From positions 1 to 64,000 of the forward strand of contig JBIICN010000010.1 of assembly GCA_044238845.1 (NCBI GenBank): a stretch of 64,000 bases of DNA, written 5' to 3'. This document shows, piece by piece, positions 43,935-53,299 of the stretch. Each line of letters begins with the position of its first letter. Within the stretch, counting starts at the first letter, position 1. The position numbers and the translations under genes are program-made. The stretch is from UBA4416 sp044238845 (lineage in GTDB: Bacteria > Bacteroidota > Bacteroidia > B-17B0 > Aurantibacillaceae). The notes beneath the pieces are model-generated. The model was given only the letters and a program-made list of their open reading frames with translations, was not told the DNA's origin and ran no database searches.

Positions 43935-44834
43935 CTACTTAGTTAACGAATACCAATAGCCTTTTCCTTTATTATATTTTCCGAAAATCTTTAAGAGATA
44001 ATTGATATCATCAGTTTGTACAAAGTCGGGACATTTTTCAACAGCCTCGTAATTTTCTTTTTCTTTTACTACTCCCCAAATAGTAACATAAATATTTTCA
44101 TTGTGCGCTTGTTTTACTTGAGCTTTTGTTACCGAAGGGTTTGACATTGATAAGCCCCAAAAACCCCATTTTTTAACGGTTTCCACACCGAAATTAAAAT
44201 CATCGGTTAGTAAAAATAAATTGGCATCAGGCTTTATATCTTTAATAGCTAATAAAAAACCAGGGTCTAAGTTTTCAATAAAAATACGTGGTCCTAAATT
44301 ATGTTGTTGTAATGTTTTTACAATAGTTCTTGCAAATAATTTAAAATACGCTCCTTGGTCAAAATTACCGTAAGTGGCTTTGCAATCAAGTGTAATATAT
44401 ATTTCTTGAGGATTGGGAATTTGAGAAATAAACTCATCAAAAGTGATGATTTTAATGTCATTAGAAAATTTTGCTTTTCGGTTACAGTCACTCATCTCGC
44501 TCCAATTCATATCTTTTACCAAACCACTGCAAGATGTGTTTTCAGATAAATCCCAGCCATGTAAAATAACCAATACACTATCTTTAGTTATTTGCACATC
44601 CATCTCAGTGCCATCTGCTCCTCGACCTAAACAAGACTCCAAACTTTTTAAGGAATTTAAGGGATAAATAGATTCCGTTCCCATACCAGCATGACCAAAA
44701 CAACCTATTTGGTTATTATTTAAATTTTCTAAGTGAAAGGTTGCAGGGTCTTTTGAGCAAGAAACCGTTAGGATTAAAAAAGTTATGAAAATTAATCTCA
44801 ACAAACTATTATGTTTTAAAACACATAGGCACAT
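43935..44834 (-). CDS. Glycerophosphodiester phosphodiesterase family lipoprotein
   Basis: The 299-residue GDPD-fold protein has a lipoprotein signal with lipobox LTVSC (Cys26). Its motifs are GHAGMGTESIYPLNS (for GHRG-ENT), GADGTEMDVQITKD with the metal/catalytic acids, LHGWDLS (second His) and TLDCKATYG. The Arg in GHRG is Ala, so substrate binding may differ. It would split glycerophosphodiesters in the envelope. The ATG at 44834 lies inside a short repeat; TTG codons at the start of the hydrophobic segment are alternatives. Confidence 0.85.
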   Translation of the reverse strand: MCLCVLKHNSLLRLIFITFLILTVSCSKDPATFHLENLNNNQIGCFGHAGMGTESIYPLNSLKSLESCLGRGADGTEMDVQITKDSVLVILHGWDLSENTSCSGLVKDMNWSEMSDCNRKAKFSNDIKIITFDEFISQIPNPQEIYITLDCKATYGNFDQGAYFKLFARTIVKTLQQHNLGPRIFIENLDPGFLLAIKDIKPDANLFLLTDDFNFGVETVKKWGFWGLSMSNPSVTKAQVKQAHNENIYVTIWGVVKEKENYEAVEKCPDFVQTDDINYLLKIFGKYNKGKGYWYSLTK

Positions 44835-44863
44835 GGTTATAATTTCTATGAGCCTATGTGTTT
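44818..44863. repeat. Inverted repeat forming a 12-bp hairpin
   Basis: AAACACATAGGC (44819-44830) and GCCTATGTGTT (44852-44862) are reverse complements. They lie between ettA and the GDPD gene, could act as a terminator for the minus-strand ettA transcript, and include the GDPD start codon. Part of a group of similar short repeats in this gap. Confidence 0.7.
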
Positions 44864-44923
44864 ATGTAATTCAAAAATAGGAAAAAATAAGAAATAAGTT
44901 CAGCATAGAAAACTTTGTTTTGA

Positions 44924-44937
44924 CATAGAATTCTATG
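44924..44937. repeat. Perfect 14-bp palindrome CATAGAATTCTATG
   Basis: This palindrome lies between the two copies of the CACATAGGCACAT repeat. It shares the CATAG core with them, which suggests a common REP-like origin. Confidence 0.6.
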
Positions 44938-44983
44938 AAACAGCACGCTGTCTATTTTCTTCTTTAACCTATTATTAAAATCT

Positions 44984-44996
44984 ATGTGCCTATGTG
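44984..44996. repeat. Second copy of the CACATAGGCACAT repeat, inverted
   Basis: ATGTGCCTATGTG is the exact reverse complement of 44822-44834, with partly matching AT-rich flanks. The two copies bracket most of the gap between ettA and the GDPD gene. Confidence 0.75.
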
Positions 44997-45009
44997 GTTA
45001 AAAAACAAA

Positions 45010-46698
45010 TTAAATAGCTAATTTTTTATATCGTGGACGTTTTGGCTCCACATTACCTAAACGTTTTTTACGATTTTCTTCATATTCGCTATATCCGCCT
45101 TCAAACCAATAAACCGAACTATCACCTTCAAAAGCTAAGATATGTGTACATACACGATCTAAAAACCATCTATCGTGACTAATAATTACGGCGCAACCAG
45201 CAAAGTTTTCTAAACCTTCTTCTAGGGCACGTAATGTATTTACATCTAAATCATTGGTAGGCTCATCCAGTAACAACACGTTACCTTCATTTTTCAAAGC
45301 CATCGCTAAATGTAAACGGTTACGCTCTCCACCTGATAAAACAGAAACTTTTTTTCCTTGATCGCTTCCTCCAAAGTTGAAACGAGAAATGTAAGCTCTT
45401 GAGTTCATTGCTTTTCCGCCTAAAGTAATGTTATCTAAACCTCCACTTAATACATCGTACACCGTTTTGTTTGGATCTAACTCTTTATGCGTTTGATCAA
45501 CATATGAAATTTTTACAGTTGGTCCTACTTTAAATTCTCCTCCATTTGGTTTTTCTTCGCCCATAATCATCCGGAACAAGGTTGTTTTACCAGCACCGTT
45601 TGGTCCAATAATACCAACAATCCCTGCAGGTGGCAATTTAAAGTTTAATCCTTCATATAATAATCTATCTCCAAATCCTTTTGATACATCAATGGCTTCA
45701 ATTACTTCGTTACCTAAACGTGGACCATTAGGAATGAAGATTTCTAATTTCTCTTCTTTATCCTTAATGTCTTCATTCATCATTTTATCGTAGTTACTTA
45801 AACGGGCTTTTTGTTTCACACCACGTCCTTTTACTCCTTGACGAACCCAGTCTAACTCACGTGCTAATGTTTTTTGACGTTTAGATTCTGTTTTCTCTTC
45901 TTGTTTTAAACGATTTCCTTTTTGTTCTAACCAAGATGAATAATTTCCTTTCCAAGGAATACCTTCTCCACGGTCTAACTCTAAAATCCAACCAGCTACG
46001 TTATCTAAGAAATAACGGTCATGGGTTACGGCAATCACCGTTCCTTTGTATTGTTGTAAATGTTGCTCTAACCAATCAACCGATTCAGCATCTAAGTGGT
46101 TGGTAGGCTCATCTAATAACAAAATATCTGGTTCTTGTAATAATAAACGACATAAAGCCACACGACGGCGCTCACCACCTGATAAAATCTTAATAGGCGT
46201 ATTACTCTCTGCACAACGTAATGCATCCATAGCGCGCTCTAAACGAGAATCTAAGTTCCATAAATCATGTTGATCAATTAACTCTTGCAATTGAGCCTGA
46301 CGATTAATTAACTTATCCATTTTATCTGGATCGTTTAATATTTCTTCGTCCATGAATTTGTTGTTTACCTCCTCAAATTCATTTAAAATATCTACGTGTT
46401 TTTGAGCCCCTTCACGAACCACTTCAATCACTGTTTTGTTTTCATCTAAGTTTGGCTCTTGCTCTAATAAGCCAATGCTATAGCCTGGTGATTGGTGAAT
46501 TTCTCCTAAGTAATCTTTATCAATACCCGCCATGATGCGTAATAATGATGATTTACCTGAACCGTTTAAACCTAAAACACCAATTTTAGCTCCATAATAA
46601 AAAGAGATATAGATATCTTTTAATACTTGTTTTTGTGGTGGATGTATCTTAGATACATTAACCATACTGTAAATAATTTGTCTTCCTACTTCTGACAT
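45010..46698 (-). CDS. ettA: Energy-dependent translational throttle protein EttA (ABC-F)
   Basis: The 562-residue soluble ABC-F protein has two ATPase domains and no membrane helices. Domain 1 has GLNGSGKSS (about 43-51), LSGGERRRVAL and LLLDEPTNHLD; a charged linker with the P-site tRNA-interaction region follows; domain 2 has GPNGAGKTT, LSGGERNRLHL and LLDEPTNDLD. EttA-type proteins bind the ribosomal E site and couple elongation to ATP/ADP. The length fits EttA. The short C-terminus ends KRPRYKKLAI. Confidence 0.95.
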   Translation of the reverse strand: MSEVGRQIIYSMVNVSKIHPPQKQVLKDIYISFYYGAKIGVLGLNGSGKSSLLRIMAGIDKDYLGEIHQSPGYSIGLLEQEPNLDENKTVIEVVREGAQKHVDILNEFEEVNNKFMDEEILNDPDKMDKLINRQAQLQELIDQHDLWNLDSRLERAMDALRCAESNTPIKILSGGERRRVALCRLLLQEPDILLLDEPTNHLDAESVDWLEQHLQQYKGTVIAVTHDRYFLDNVAGWILELDRGEGIPWKGNYSSWLEQKGNRLKQEEKTESKRQKTLARELDWVRQGVKGRGVKQKARLSNYDKMMNEDIKDKEEKLEIFIPNGPRLGNEVIEAIDVSKGFGDRLLYEGLNFKLPPAGIVGIIGPNGAGKTTLFRMIMGEEKPNGGEFKVGPTVKISYVDQTHKELDPNKTVYDVLSGGLDNITLGGKAMNSRAYISRFNFGGSDQGKKVSVLSGGERNRLHLAMALKNEGNVLLLDEPTNDLDVNTLRALEEGLENFAGCAVIISHDRWFLDRVCTHILAFEGDSSVYWFEGGYSEYEENRKKRLGNVEPKRPRYKKLAI

Positions 46699-46756
46699 GA
46701 TAAAAAATTTGAGGTGATAAAGTTAACAGAAAAAGCCAAATTTATTGGCTAAAAAA

Positions 46757-46788
46757 CAAAAAAAGCACTCACGATACTATGAATGCTT
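46757..46788 (-). terminator. Terminator after the unknown secreted protein gene
   Basis: AAGCACTCA (46763-46771) pairs with TGAATGCTT (46780-46788), with one G-T pair, around an eight-base loop. On the minus strand a T-rich tract (complement of 46757-46762) follows. Confidence 0.78.
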
Positions 46789-46811
46789 CCTTTTTGAAGA
46801 TATACTGATTA

Positions 46812-47456
46812 TTATTTGGCGTTAGATTTCCAATTACCGTAATATGTAGAATTAACTTTATTAATTACATCTTTAATGGCACCTGCCCAAAAGTTTCTTA
46901 AACCAATTCCTTTCGGAGTTCCTTTTACTTTTTCAGTAATTAAGATATTCCTAGTTTTTATATCAAATATTGTAACGTAGATTATTGCTTGATTAGCCCC
47001 TTTATCAAAACTCTCTACAACAAACACAACACCTAAGCCTTCTGTTTTATCGCCTCCAGTTAATTTTGAAACCACTTGTTTAATCGTTTTTTGTGCATCT
47101 TTAAATTCATATGTATTAAACGTCATCAAATCATCCGATTTAATGGTACTGTTTAATTTTTCGTTAGGACTTAAATCAAAATACACATCATCTTTATGAA
47201 AAGATTCTTTTATTTTAAAGTTTTTAGGTTCAGCAATCACGATACCATTCCAACCCGAAATCCATTTATTTTTAATATCTGCGCCAGTTGCAGGCGCAGC
47301 ACCCATTCCTTGATCGAATTGCCCAACCATTTTAGCCTCAGAAAAATTAATTCCAAACCAAACCATTTCATTTTTAGCAAAAAAATCTTTTGCTGTATTT
47401 TGAGCAAATAAACTGAAAGATGCAGCCAATAATAAACTTAAAAATATTTTTTTCAT
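46812..47456 (-). CDS. Secreted protein of unknown function
   Basis: The 214-residue protein has a clear signal peptide (about 1-19, ending SLFAQ). The mature part begins with FAKNEMVWFGINFSEAKMVG and ends with a GIGLRNFWAGAIKDVI segment; no Cys, catalytic motif or named domain is visible. It is probably periplasmic. It lies between ettA and another secreted protein on the same strand, 59 nt from the latter. I cannot name the family. Confidence 0.72.
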   Translation of the reverse strand: MKKIFLSLLLAASFSLFAQNTAKDFFAKNEMVWFGINFSEAKMVGQFDQGMGAAPATGADIKNKWISGWNGIVIAEPKNFKIKESFHKDDVYFDLSPNEKLNSTIKSDDLMTFNTYEFKDAQKTIKQVVSKLTGGDKTEGLGVVFVVESFDKGANQAIIYVTIFDIKTRNILITEKVKGTPKGIGLRNFWAGAIKDVINKVNSTYYGNWKSNAK

Positions 47457-47515
47457 AGTATGTGATTTATTTGTGCAAAATTAAGAGTTTAAACAATTTA
47501 TAAAATTGATTTTTA

Positions 47516-48166
47516 TCACCCTTTAGGAAAATACACCAAATGCTTTTCGTTATACATTCGGATGTATTTTGTAGCAGATTCTTTTTTGTTTTTTTTACTT
47601 AAAGTCATAAATTCTTTATAAACAGCTTCGTCACGTTTCAAAAACTCTTCTAATTTTTCAAGATTAAAAGGCACTATTTCACCACTATAAAAATCAAATA
47701 AATATTGACGAATTTCACGAATTTTTGAAGCATTGCTATTCATTGGTGCATTCATAAAAGGATCGAAGCCGGGCGAATAATTTAAAACTTCAACGGTACC
47801 AATAAAATTACTAATCGCTCCAAATACAGGGATACGAAAAAAGTTTTTTTCTTGATTAATAAAAATAATATTGTTTTGACAATAACCCCATACTTGTTCG
47901 GATTTTACTTTTGAAACCGTACCATCTCTTTCGGTATACTCAATAAACTCTTGTTCAATTAAAATAGAATAAAAATCTAATTGGTCTTTATTAATTTTAG
48001 TGATAATTTTTTCTTTTGGAATAGGCCAATTATATCTAAAATCTTGATACCCTAAATAAAGCCCTTCATACAAGCGAAAATCTTTGGTATAAGCGATAGA
48101 ATCCTGTGCCCTTAATTGACAAAGAGAAGAATAGCATAATAAAAATAACATCAAAAGATATCGCAT
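47516..48166 (-). CDS. Secreted protein of unknown function
   Basis: The 216-residue protein has a signal peptide (about 1-20, ending LRAQ). The mature region has a beta-rich part (FRLYEGLYLGYQDFRYNWP, VWGYCQNNIIFINQ, FFRIPVFGAISNFIGTVE) and a helical, Lys-rich C-terminus (KYIRMYNEKH). It resembles conserved but uncharacterised Bacteroidota envelope proteins. It is divergent from the subtilase gene, sharing a 49-bp gap. Confidence 0.72.
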   Translation of the reverse strand: MRYLLMLFLLCYSSLCQLRAQDSIAYTKDFRLYEGLYLGYQDFRYNWPIPKEKIITKINKDQLDFYSILIEQEFIEYTERDGTVSKVKSEQVWGYCQNNIIFINQEKNFFRIPVFGAISNFIGTVEVLNYSPGFDPFMNAPMNSNASKIREIRQYLFDFYSGEIVPFNLEKLEEFLKRDEAVYKEFMTLSKKNKKESATKYIRMYNEKHLVYFPKG

Positions 48167-48215
48167 GTTGTAAATATCTAAATTATTTGTAATTTAATGG
48201 TATAAAATTTATGAC

Positions 48216-50324
48216 ATGAAGTGGTATTTTGCATTTTTTAGTACATTATTATTTTTTCAAATAAATGCACAGTCTGTTTTTAACACTGAGCTTATTAAAA
48301 AAATTGAATATGGTAATTTAGAAGAAAAGATAACCGTGCTTTTGCTTACAAAACCTAATAAGGATTTTGATTTTTCGAAAATTCCTGAAATTAAGGTGCG
48401 CTATCAAGTCGGTAATATTTATGCCATTACAGGAAGCATAAATACTATTAAAGAAATAGGAAAATTAAAAGAGGTCATAAGAATAGAATACACCCAACAT
48501 CATTTACAAGTAATGGGAGATACCTGTATAGTGAGGAACCGAATCAAAAATATTAAGCAAGGCACATATCCATTATTTCAATCTTATGATGGAACAGGCG
48601 TTATTGTAGGAATTATTGATTCAGGGACAGACTTTAATCATCCAGATTTTAAAGATGCTAATGGAAAATCAAGAATAAAATATTTGTGGGACATGACTAA
48701 ACCTAATGCAGCAAATACCCCTACTCCTTTTAATTATGGACAAGAATGGACAAATACTGACATTGATTTAGGTTTATGTACGCATACTGATTTGATAAAT
48801 TTTGGACATGGAACAAATAGCACAGGGATTGCTGCTGGGAATGGCTATTCTATAAATAAATATGAAGGTATGGCGCCAAAAGCAGATATTATTGTGGTAG
48901 CCTTAAATTTTAACAGACCAGGTTTCACCATTGCTGATGCTGTGCAATATATTGTAACAAAAGCACAATTATTAAACAAACCTTTAGTTATAAATGCCAG
49001 TGTAGGCGATTATTACGGAAGCCATGATGGCACTGATTTAGAAGCAAAAATAATTGACAACTTAATAGCTAATGTTCCTGGTAGAGCCCTAGTAGCATCT
49101 TGTGGAAATGGCGGCTCAGTGCCATTTCATGTAGGATATAACATTATAAATACTGATACAAATTTTACTTGGATAGGAAATAATTCAAACAGAATTAACG
49201 TATCTGAATATGCAGACACATTGCAAATTAAAAACGTGAAATATAGCGTAAGTGTAACCAATCCTAATTTAGTGGATTTAGGAGCAACAACGTTTAAGAC
49301 TTATAACTATGCATTAAATACAATAAAACGAGATACAATTTATAACAATAGTAATCGCATTGGTATAGTTGAAAGCATTGCTAGTATTAATTCATTTGGA
49401 GTTTATGAATTAGCACTAACCATAAGAGCTGATAGCATTGGCTATTTATGGGGTATTTCTCACGCTGGAACTGGAAGAATAGATTCATGGAATTTTGATT
49501 ATATAACAGCTAACATGCCAACTAGTGTTGAATATCCGAAAATCACTAAATATAAAATGGCTGATACAATGCAAACTATTGTAAGTAGTTTTCAGTGCAG
49601 TAACGAGGTAATTGCTGTTGGTAATTATATTAACAGAAATAGATACATTGATGTAAATAATGTATTGCAAGTAAATAATGAAATAGCTGGGCAATTACAC
49701 CATAGTAGTAGTTCGGGACCAACAAGGGATAATAGAATTAAACCCGAAATAACAGCCTCAGGCGCAACCATTTTAGCCAGTTCGCCATTAACACATATTT
49801 TGGCATTAAAAACAAACGCGCCCTATGTGGTGGCGCAGGGAGGGTTTCATGTAACAGCAGGCGGCACATCGGCATCTAGCCCTGTAGTAGCCGGTTTAGT
49901 GGCCTTGTATTTACAAAGACATCCAACAGCAACCAACCAACAAATTAAACAAGCAATTATAAACTGTGCTTATAAAGATGCTTTTACGGGTGATGCTTTA
50001 CCAAATAATAAATGGGGTTATGGCAAATTAGATGGTTTTGCCAGCATGTGGTGTGGCGAAAACATCATTGGTGTAAAAGAAATAACCAACGAAGAGGGAA
50101 TACATGTATTTCCAAACCCTTTAATTAATGAAACCACTATTTCGTTTATCAACTCAAATTTAAAACACATTAAAGTTTATAATTATTCTGGACAATTAGT
50201 GCTGAGCGAAGAATGCTCTAGTAATACTTACAACCTAAAACGAAACAATTTAGCATCTGGTTTATACCTTTTGCTCAGCGAAGAGAAAAACGTGACTTAT
50301 AAAATTAAAATCATTATTTTGTAA
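48216..50324 (+). CDS. Subtilisin-like serine protease exported by T9SS
   Basis: The 702-residue S8 peptidase has a signal peptide (about 1-19) and the catalytic triad: Asp near 135 (GIIDSGTDFNHPDF), His near 198 (GHGTNSTGIAAG) and Ser near 553 (GGTSASSPVVAGL). The roughly 350 residues between His and Ser are longer than in classical subtilisins and include a beta-rich insertion. The C-terminus (FPNPLINETTISF to the end, about 630-702) is a type A sorting domain, so it is surface or extracellular. It is followed by the PorG-like gene on the same strand. Confidence 0.93.
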   Translation: MKWYFAFFSTLLFFQINAQSVFNTELIKKIEYGNLEEKITVLLLTKPNKDFDFSKIPEIKVRYQVGNIYAITGSINTIKEIGKLKEVIRIEYTQHHLQVMGDTCIVRNRIKNIKQGTYPLFQSYDGTGVIVGIIDSGTDFNHPDFKDANGKSRIKYLWDMTKPNAANTPTPFNYGQEWTNTDIDLGLCTHTDLINFGHGTNSTGIAAGNGYSINKYEGMAPKADIIVVALNFNRPGFTIADAVQYIVTKAQLLNKPLVINASVGDYYGSHDGTDLEAKIIDNLIANVPGRALVASCGNGGSVPFHVGYNIINTDTNFTWIGNNSNRINVSEYADTLQIKNVKYSVSVTNPNLVDLGATTFKTYNYALNTIKRDTIYNNSNRIGIVESIASINSFGVYELALTIRADSIGYLWGISHAGTGRIDSWNFDYITANMPTSVEYPKITKYKMADTMQTIVSSFQCSNEVIAVGNYINRNRYIDVNNVLQVNNEIAGQLHHSSSSGPTRDNRIKPEITASGATILASSPLTHILALKTNAPYVVAQGGFHVTAGGTSASSPVVAGLVALYLQRHPTATNQQIKQAIINCAYKDAFTGDALPNNKWGYGKLDGFASMWCGENIIGVKEITNEEGIHVFPNPLINETTISFINSNLKHIKVYNYSGQLVLSEECSSNTYNLKRNNLASGLYLLLSEEKNVTYKIKIIIL

Positions 50325-50383
50325 GCCTTAAATTTAGCATTTATTATATACTATTTTATACACAAAATCGTTATACGTTTTAA

Positions 50384-51202
50384 ATGAAACACAGTTTATA
50401 CATACTACTCATCATTATAACCTTTTCTTCGGCTATGTTTTCGCAAACAAAAAAGCGAAATTTTAGACAGCACGAAGTAGGTATTATGATTGGCGGTTCT
50501 TATTACATTGGCGATTTAAATCCACGAAAACAATTTTATTTAACACAACCTGCTGCTGGAGCATTTTATCGTTTTACGCCTAACTACCGTTACGCATTTA
50601 GAGGCGGAATTAATTGGGGAAAAATTATGGGCGATGATTCGCAAAGTGATGATGCCGATCAATTACAACGTAACTTAAATTTTAAATCACAAATTATTGA
50701 ATTTAATGCTATTGCCGAATTTAATTTTTTAGAATACCGTATCAGTAACGATAAATATAAGTTTACAACTTTTTTATTTTTAGGAATAGATGTATTTACC
50801 CATAAACCACAAGCAAATTTAGGGAATTATTGGGTAGAACTACAACCGCAAAAAACCGAAGGCCAAACAAAAGGATATAAACTCACACAGGTTGCTATAC
50901 CATTTGGTATTGGCGCAAAAATTAATGTATCAAAAAAAGTAGGAATTGGTTTAGAATGGGGGCCGAGAAAAACCTTTACAGATTATTTGGATGATGTTAG
51001 TGGTACTTACCCTGATGTAACTTTAAATCCGTTTACAACTACGCATGGCGCTACGTTATCTGATCGCTCCAAAAATGCGGGAAATAATATCAATAAACAA
51101 CGTGGAAATCCTAGAACAAAAGATTGGTATTTCTTTTTTGGAATTACCTTAAATATTAAGCTAAACATGAAAGCGCCGCCATGTTACGCTTACGATCATT
51201 AA
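50384..51202 (+). CDS. porG: PorG-like (DUF6089) outer-membrane protein of T9SS
   Basis: The 272-residue barrel protein has a signal peptide (about 1-20). It has the family opening QHEVGIMIGGSYYIGDLNP, then AGAFYRFTPNYRYAFRGGINWGKIMGDD, FLGIDVFTHKPQA and GIGLEWGPRKTFTDYLDDVSGTY. DUF6089 members include PorG, a T9SS outer-membrane component. It lies between two T9SS cargos, fitting a secretion role, but in many relatives it sits beside uppS-bamA instead. The symbol follows family resemblance; a second paralogue elsewhere could be the true PorG. Confidence 0.75.
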   Translation: MKHSLYILLIIITFSSAMFSQTKKRNFRQHEVGIMIGGSYYIGDLNPRKQFYLTQPAAGAFYRFTPNYRYAFRGGINWGKIMGDDSQSDDADQLQRNLNFKSQIIEFNAIAEFNFLEYRISNDKYKFTTFLFLGIDVFTHKPQANLGNYWVELQPQKTEGQTKGYKLTQVAIPFGIGAKINVSKKVGIGLEWGPRKTFTDYLDDVSGTYPDVTLNPFTTTHGATLSDRSKNAGNNINKQRGNPRTKDWYFFFGITLNIKLNMKAPPCYAYDH

Positions 51203-51263
51203 GCTTTAGTGTAAAATAATATAAACATTTTTATTATTTAATAATTTAGTAGTTCTATAAATT

Positions 51264-53153
51264 TTGAAAATCACTATTATACTATTTTTAATACCAATTA
51301 TCAGCCTCTCTCAAAAAGAAGCTGATAACTGGTATTTTCATAACAAACTAAGTTTAAATTTTGCTACTGGCACTCCGATATTAAGTTATACAAATTCTGA
51401 AATGTTTAGTTATAGGCGTTGTTCAACCATATCTGATAGTATTGGCAATTTATTATTTTATGCCAATGATGATACGATATGGGGCAAAAATAACACAGTG
51501 TTAACTAACGGTATAAATTTGATGTCAATATCTGCCGCTAATAAGTTAAGCGGTACTCAAGGTATTTGCATGATTCAAAAACCAAAGTCTGATCATCTAT
51601 TTTATTATTTTAATATGGGATTATACACTGACCAGCGACTTGAATATGCTGTAATTGATAAAGACTTAAATAGCGGTATTGGATCAGTAATTAGTAAAAA
51701 TATTGTGCTCATGGCAGATGATACTTTAACCGAAAAATTAGCTATTGCAAAGCATTGTAATAATAACGATTTATGGGTGGTGGTGGTAAAAAAAAGTGTA
51801 ACAAGTAATTATTGTTATTTTTGTACCTACCTGTTAAATTCATATGGTTTAAACCACCAACCTGTAATTTCAAAAATAAAAACAACACAGACAATTCCCC
51901 TTATGGGGCAAATGAAATTTAATGCAAAAGGCACTATATTGGCATGGGCAAGCCAAGATGGGGTTGAATTATTTAATTTTAATAATCAAACAGGTGTGTT
52001 TACATACAAGCAAAATTTTAACTATAATTTTGAAAATGGACTTGGCATTGAATTTTCTCCCAATAATCAGTTATTATATATAAATCGCTTTCAATTAAAT
52101 ATCACAACAGGTAATGTTACACCGTTAGTGACTAATATTTTGCCTACCAAATTACAATTAGCAACTGATGGCAAAATATATGCCCATATATACGCTTGCA
52201 ACTCTTATACACCAACAAGTTATGATGGGAATTTCTTGTACCCATATTACTCATTAGTTGACAAATTAAACCTAGGTAGAATCACTAATCCTGATATCAG
52301 CGGCACTGGATGTAATATTGATACAAATTTCATTTCAAATTATTCTTACCAAACACCTTATCCACATGGAGGCTGGTCGTTACCTGATTTCCCTGCCTAT
52401 TATTTTTACAATCCTAAAAGTGATTTTAAGTATAGCGGTAATTGTATAAGCACACCTATTCAATTTTACAATAATGAAAGCAATATTGATAGTTTACGTT
52501 GGTGTTTTTTAGACAACAACGCAACCGCTACAGGGACTTTAGTTAGTCATAATTATAGCTCTTCAGGTAATTATGAAGTAATGTGTATAGCCTATTATAA
52601 CAATACTTCAGATACATCAAAACATTGTGTAAATATTGCAGGCCAAGGTAATAGCAATTTACCAAAACAGATAACTATTTGTGAGGGAACAGATACTATT
52701 ATAAATGGGCTTCAAACTTTTGGTTATAAATATTTATGGAGCACTGGAGATACAACTTCTGCTACAAAAATTTCAAAATCTGGTATTTACACATTAAGTT
52801 ATCAAACTCCATGCGGCATAAGTATTGATACTATGGAGGTTAAAGCAATTTATTGTGATATGGATTATGAAATACCAAATGTTTTTACTCCTAATAATGA
52901 TGGTATAAATGATTTATTTACAATTAAATTAAAAAACATTAAGCATATCTCCTACCATATTTATAATAGATGGGGCATTGAACTACAAAACAAAAACGAA
53001 AACATAAATATTTTTAATTATGAAAAATACACTCTTTGGGATGGTTTAATAAATAATAATTTAGCAGATAACGGCACTTATTTTTACTTAATTGAATTAA
53101 CACCTTTTAAAGGCGAAAATGTAAAACTAAAAGGCTTTTTAAATTTATTTTAA
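51264..53153 (+). CDS. T9SS type B cargo with gliding-motility-type C-terminal domain
   Basis: The 629-residue secreted protein has a signal peptide starting at TTG 51264 (MKITIILFLIPIISLSQ); an in-frame stop at 51258 excludes an upstream ATG. The N-terminal region (WYFHNKLSLNFATG, SDSIGNLLFYAND, MIQKPKSDHLFYYF) resembles propeller-like domains common in the phylum. A PKD-like segment lies near 395-455. The type B (CHU_C) sorting domain is near 537-629 (IPNVFTPNNDGINDLF, IYNRWG, LWDG, NGTYFYLIEL). No catalytic motif is seen; an adhesin or surface function is possible. Confidence 0.85.
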   Translation: MKITIILFLIPIISLSQKEADNWYFHNKLSLNFATGTPILSYTNSEMFSYRRCSTISDSIGNLLFYANDDTIWGKNNTVLTNGINLMSISAANKLSGTQGICMIQKPKSDHLFYYFNMGLYTDQRLEYAVIDKDLNSGIGSVISKNIVLMADDTLTEKLAIAKHCNNNDLWVVVVKKSVTSNYCYFCTYLLNSYGLNHQPVISKIKTTQTIPLMGQMKFNAKGTILAWASQDGVELFNFNNQTGVFTYKQNFNYNFENGLGIEFSPNNQLLYINRFQLNITTGNVTPLVTNILPTKLQLATDGKIYAHIYACNSYTPTSYDGNFLYPYYSLVDKLNLGRITNPDISGTGCNIDTNFISNYSYQTPYPHGGWSLPDFPAYYFYNPKSDFKYSGNCISTPIQFYNNESNIDSLRWCFLDNNATATGTLVSHNYSSSGNYEVMCIAYYNNTSDTSKHCVNIAGQGNSNLPKQITICEGTDTIINGLQTFGYKYLWSTGDTTSATKISKSGIYTLSYQTPCGISIDTMEVKAIYCDMDYEIPNVFTPNNDGINDLFTIKLKNIKHISYHIYNRWGIELQNKNENINIFNYEKYTLWDGLINNNLADNGTYFYLIELTPFKGENVKLKGFLNLF

Positions 53154-53299
53154 TTATAATAATTAAATAAAAACTTATACAATACTAAAAATAAATTTTC
53201 GTTTTAATCAAATGAAATAGCCATGTTTGCCGAAACACAAACCTAACTGAAAAAAAACTGGCTAAACCATATGATCTTAAAAAATAATAAAATCTACAT

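Noticed and set aside
43926..43941. TAAGTA/TACTTA stem after rnc as a terminator
   Set aside because: Only six AT-rich pairs overlapping the GDPD stop; too weak to annotate with confidence.
53217..53274. Distant TAGCCA/TGGCTA inverted pair before the small barrel gene
   Set aside because: Six-base arms far apart in AT-rich DNA are expected by chance.
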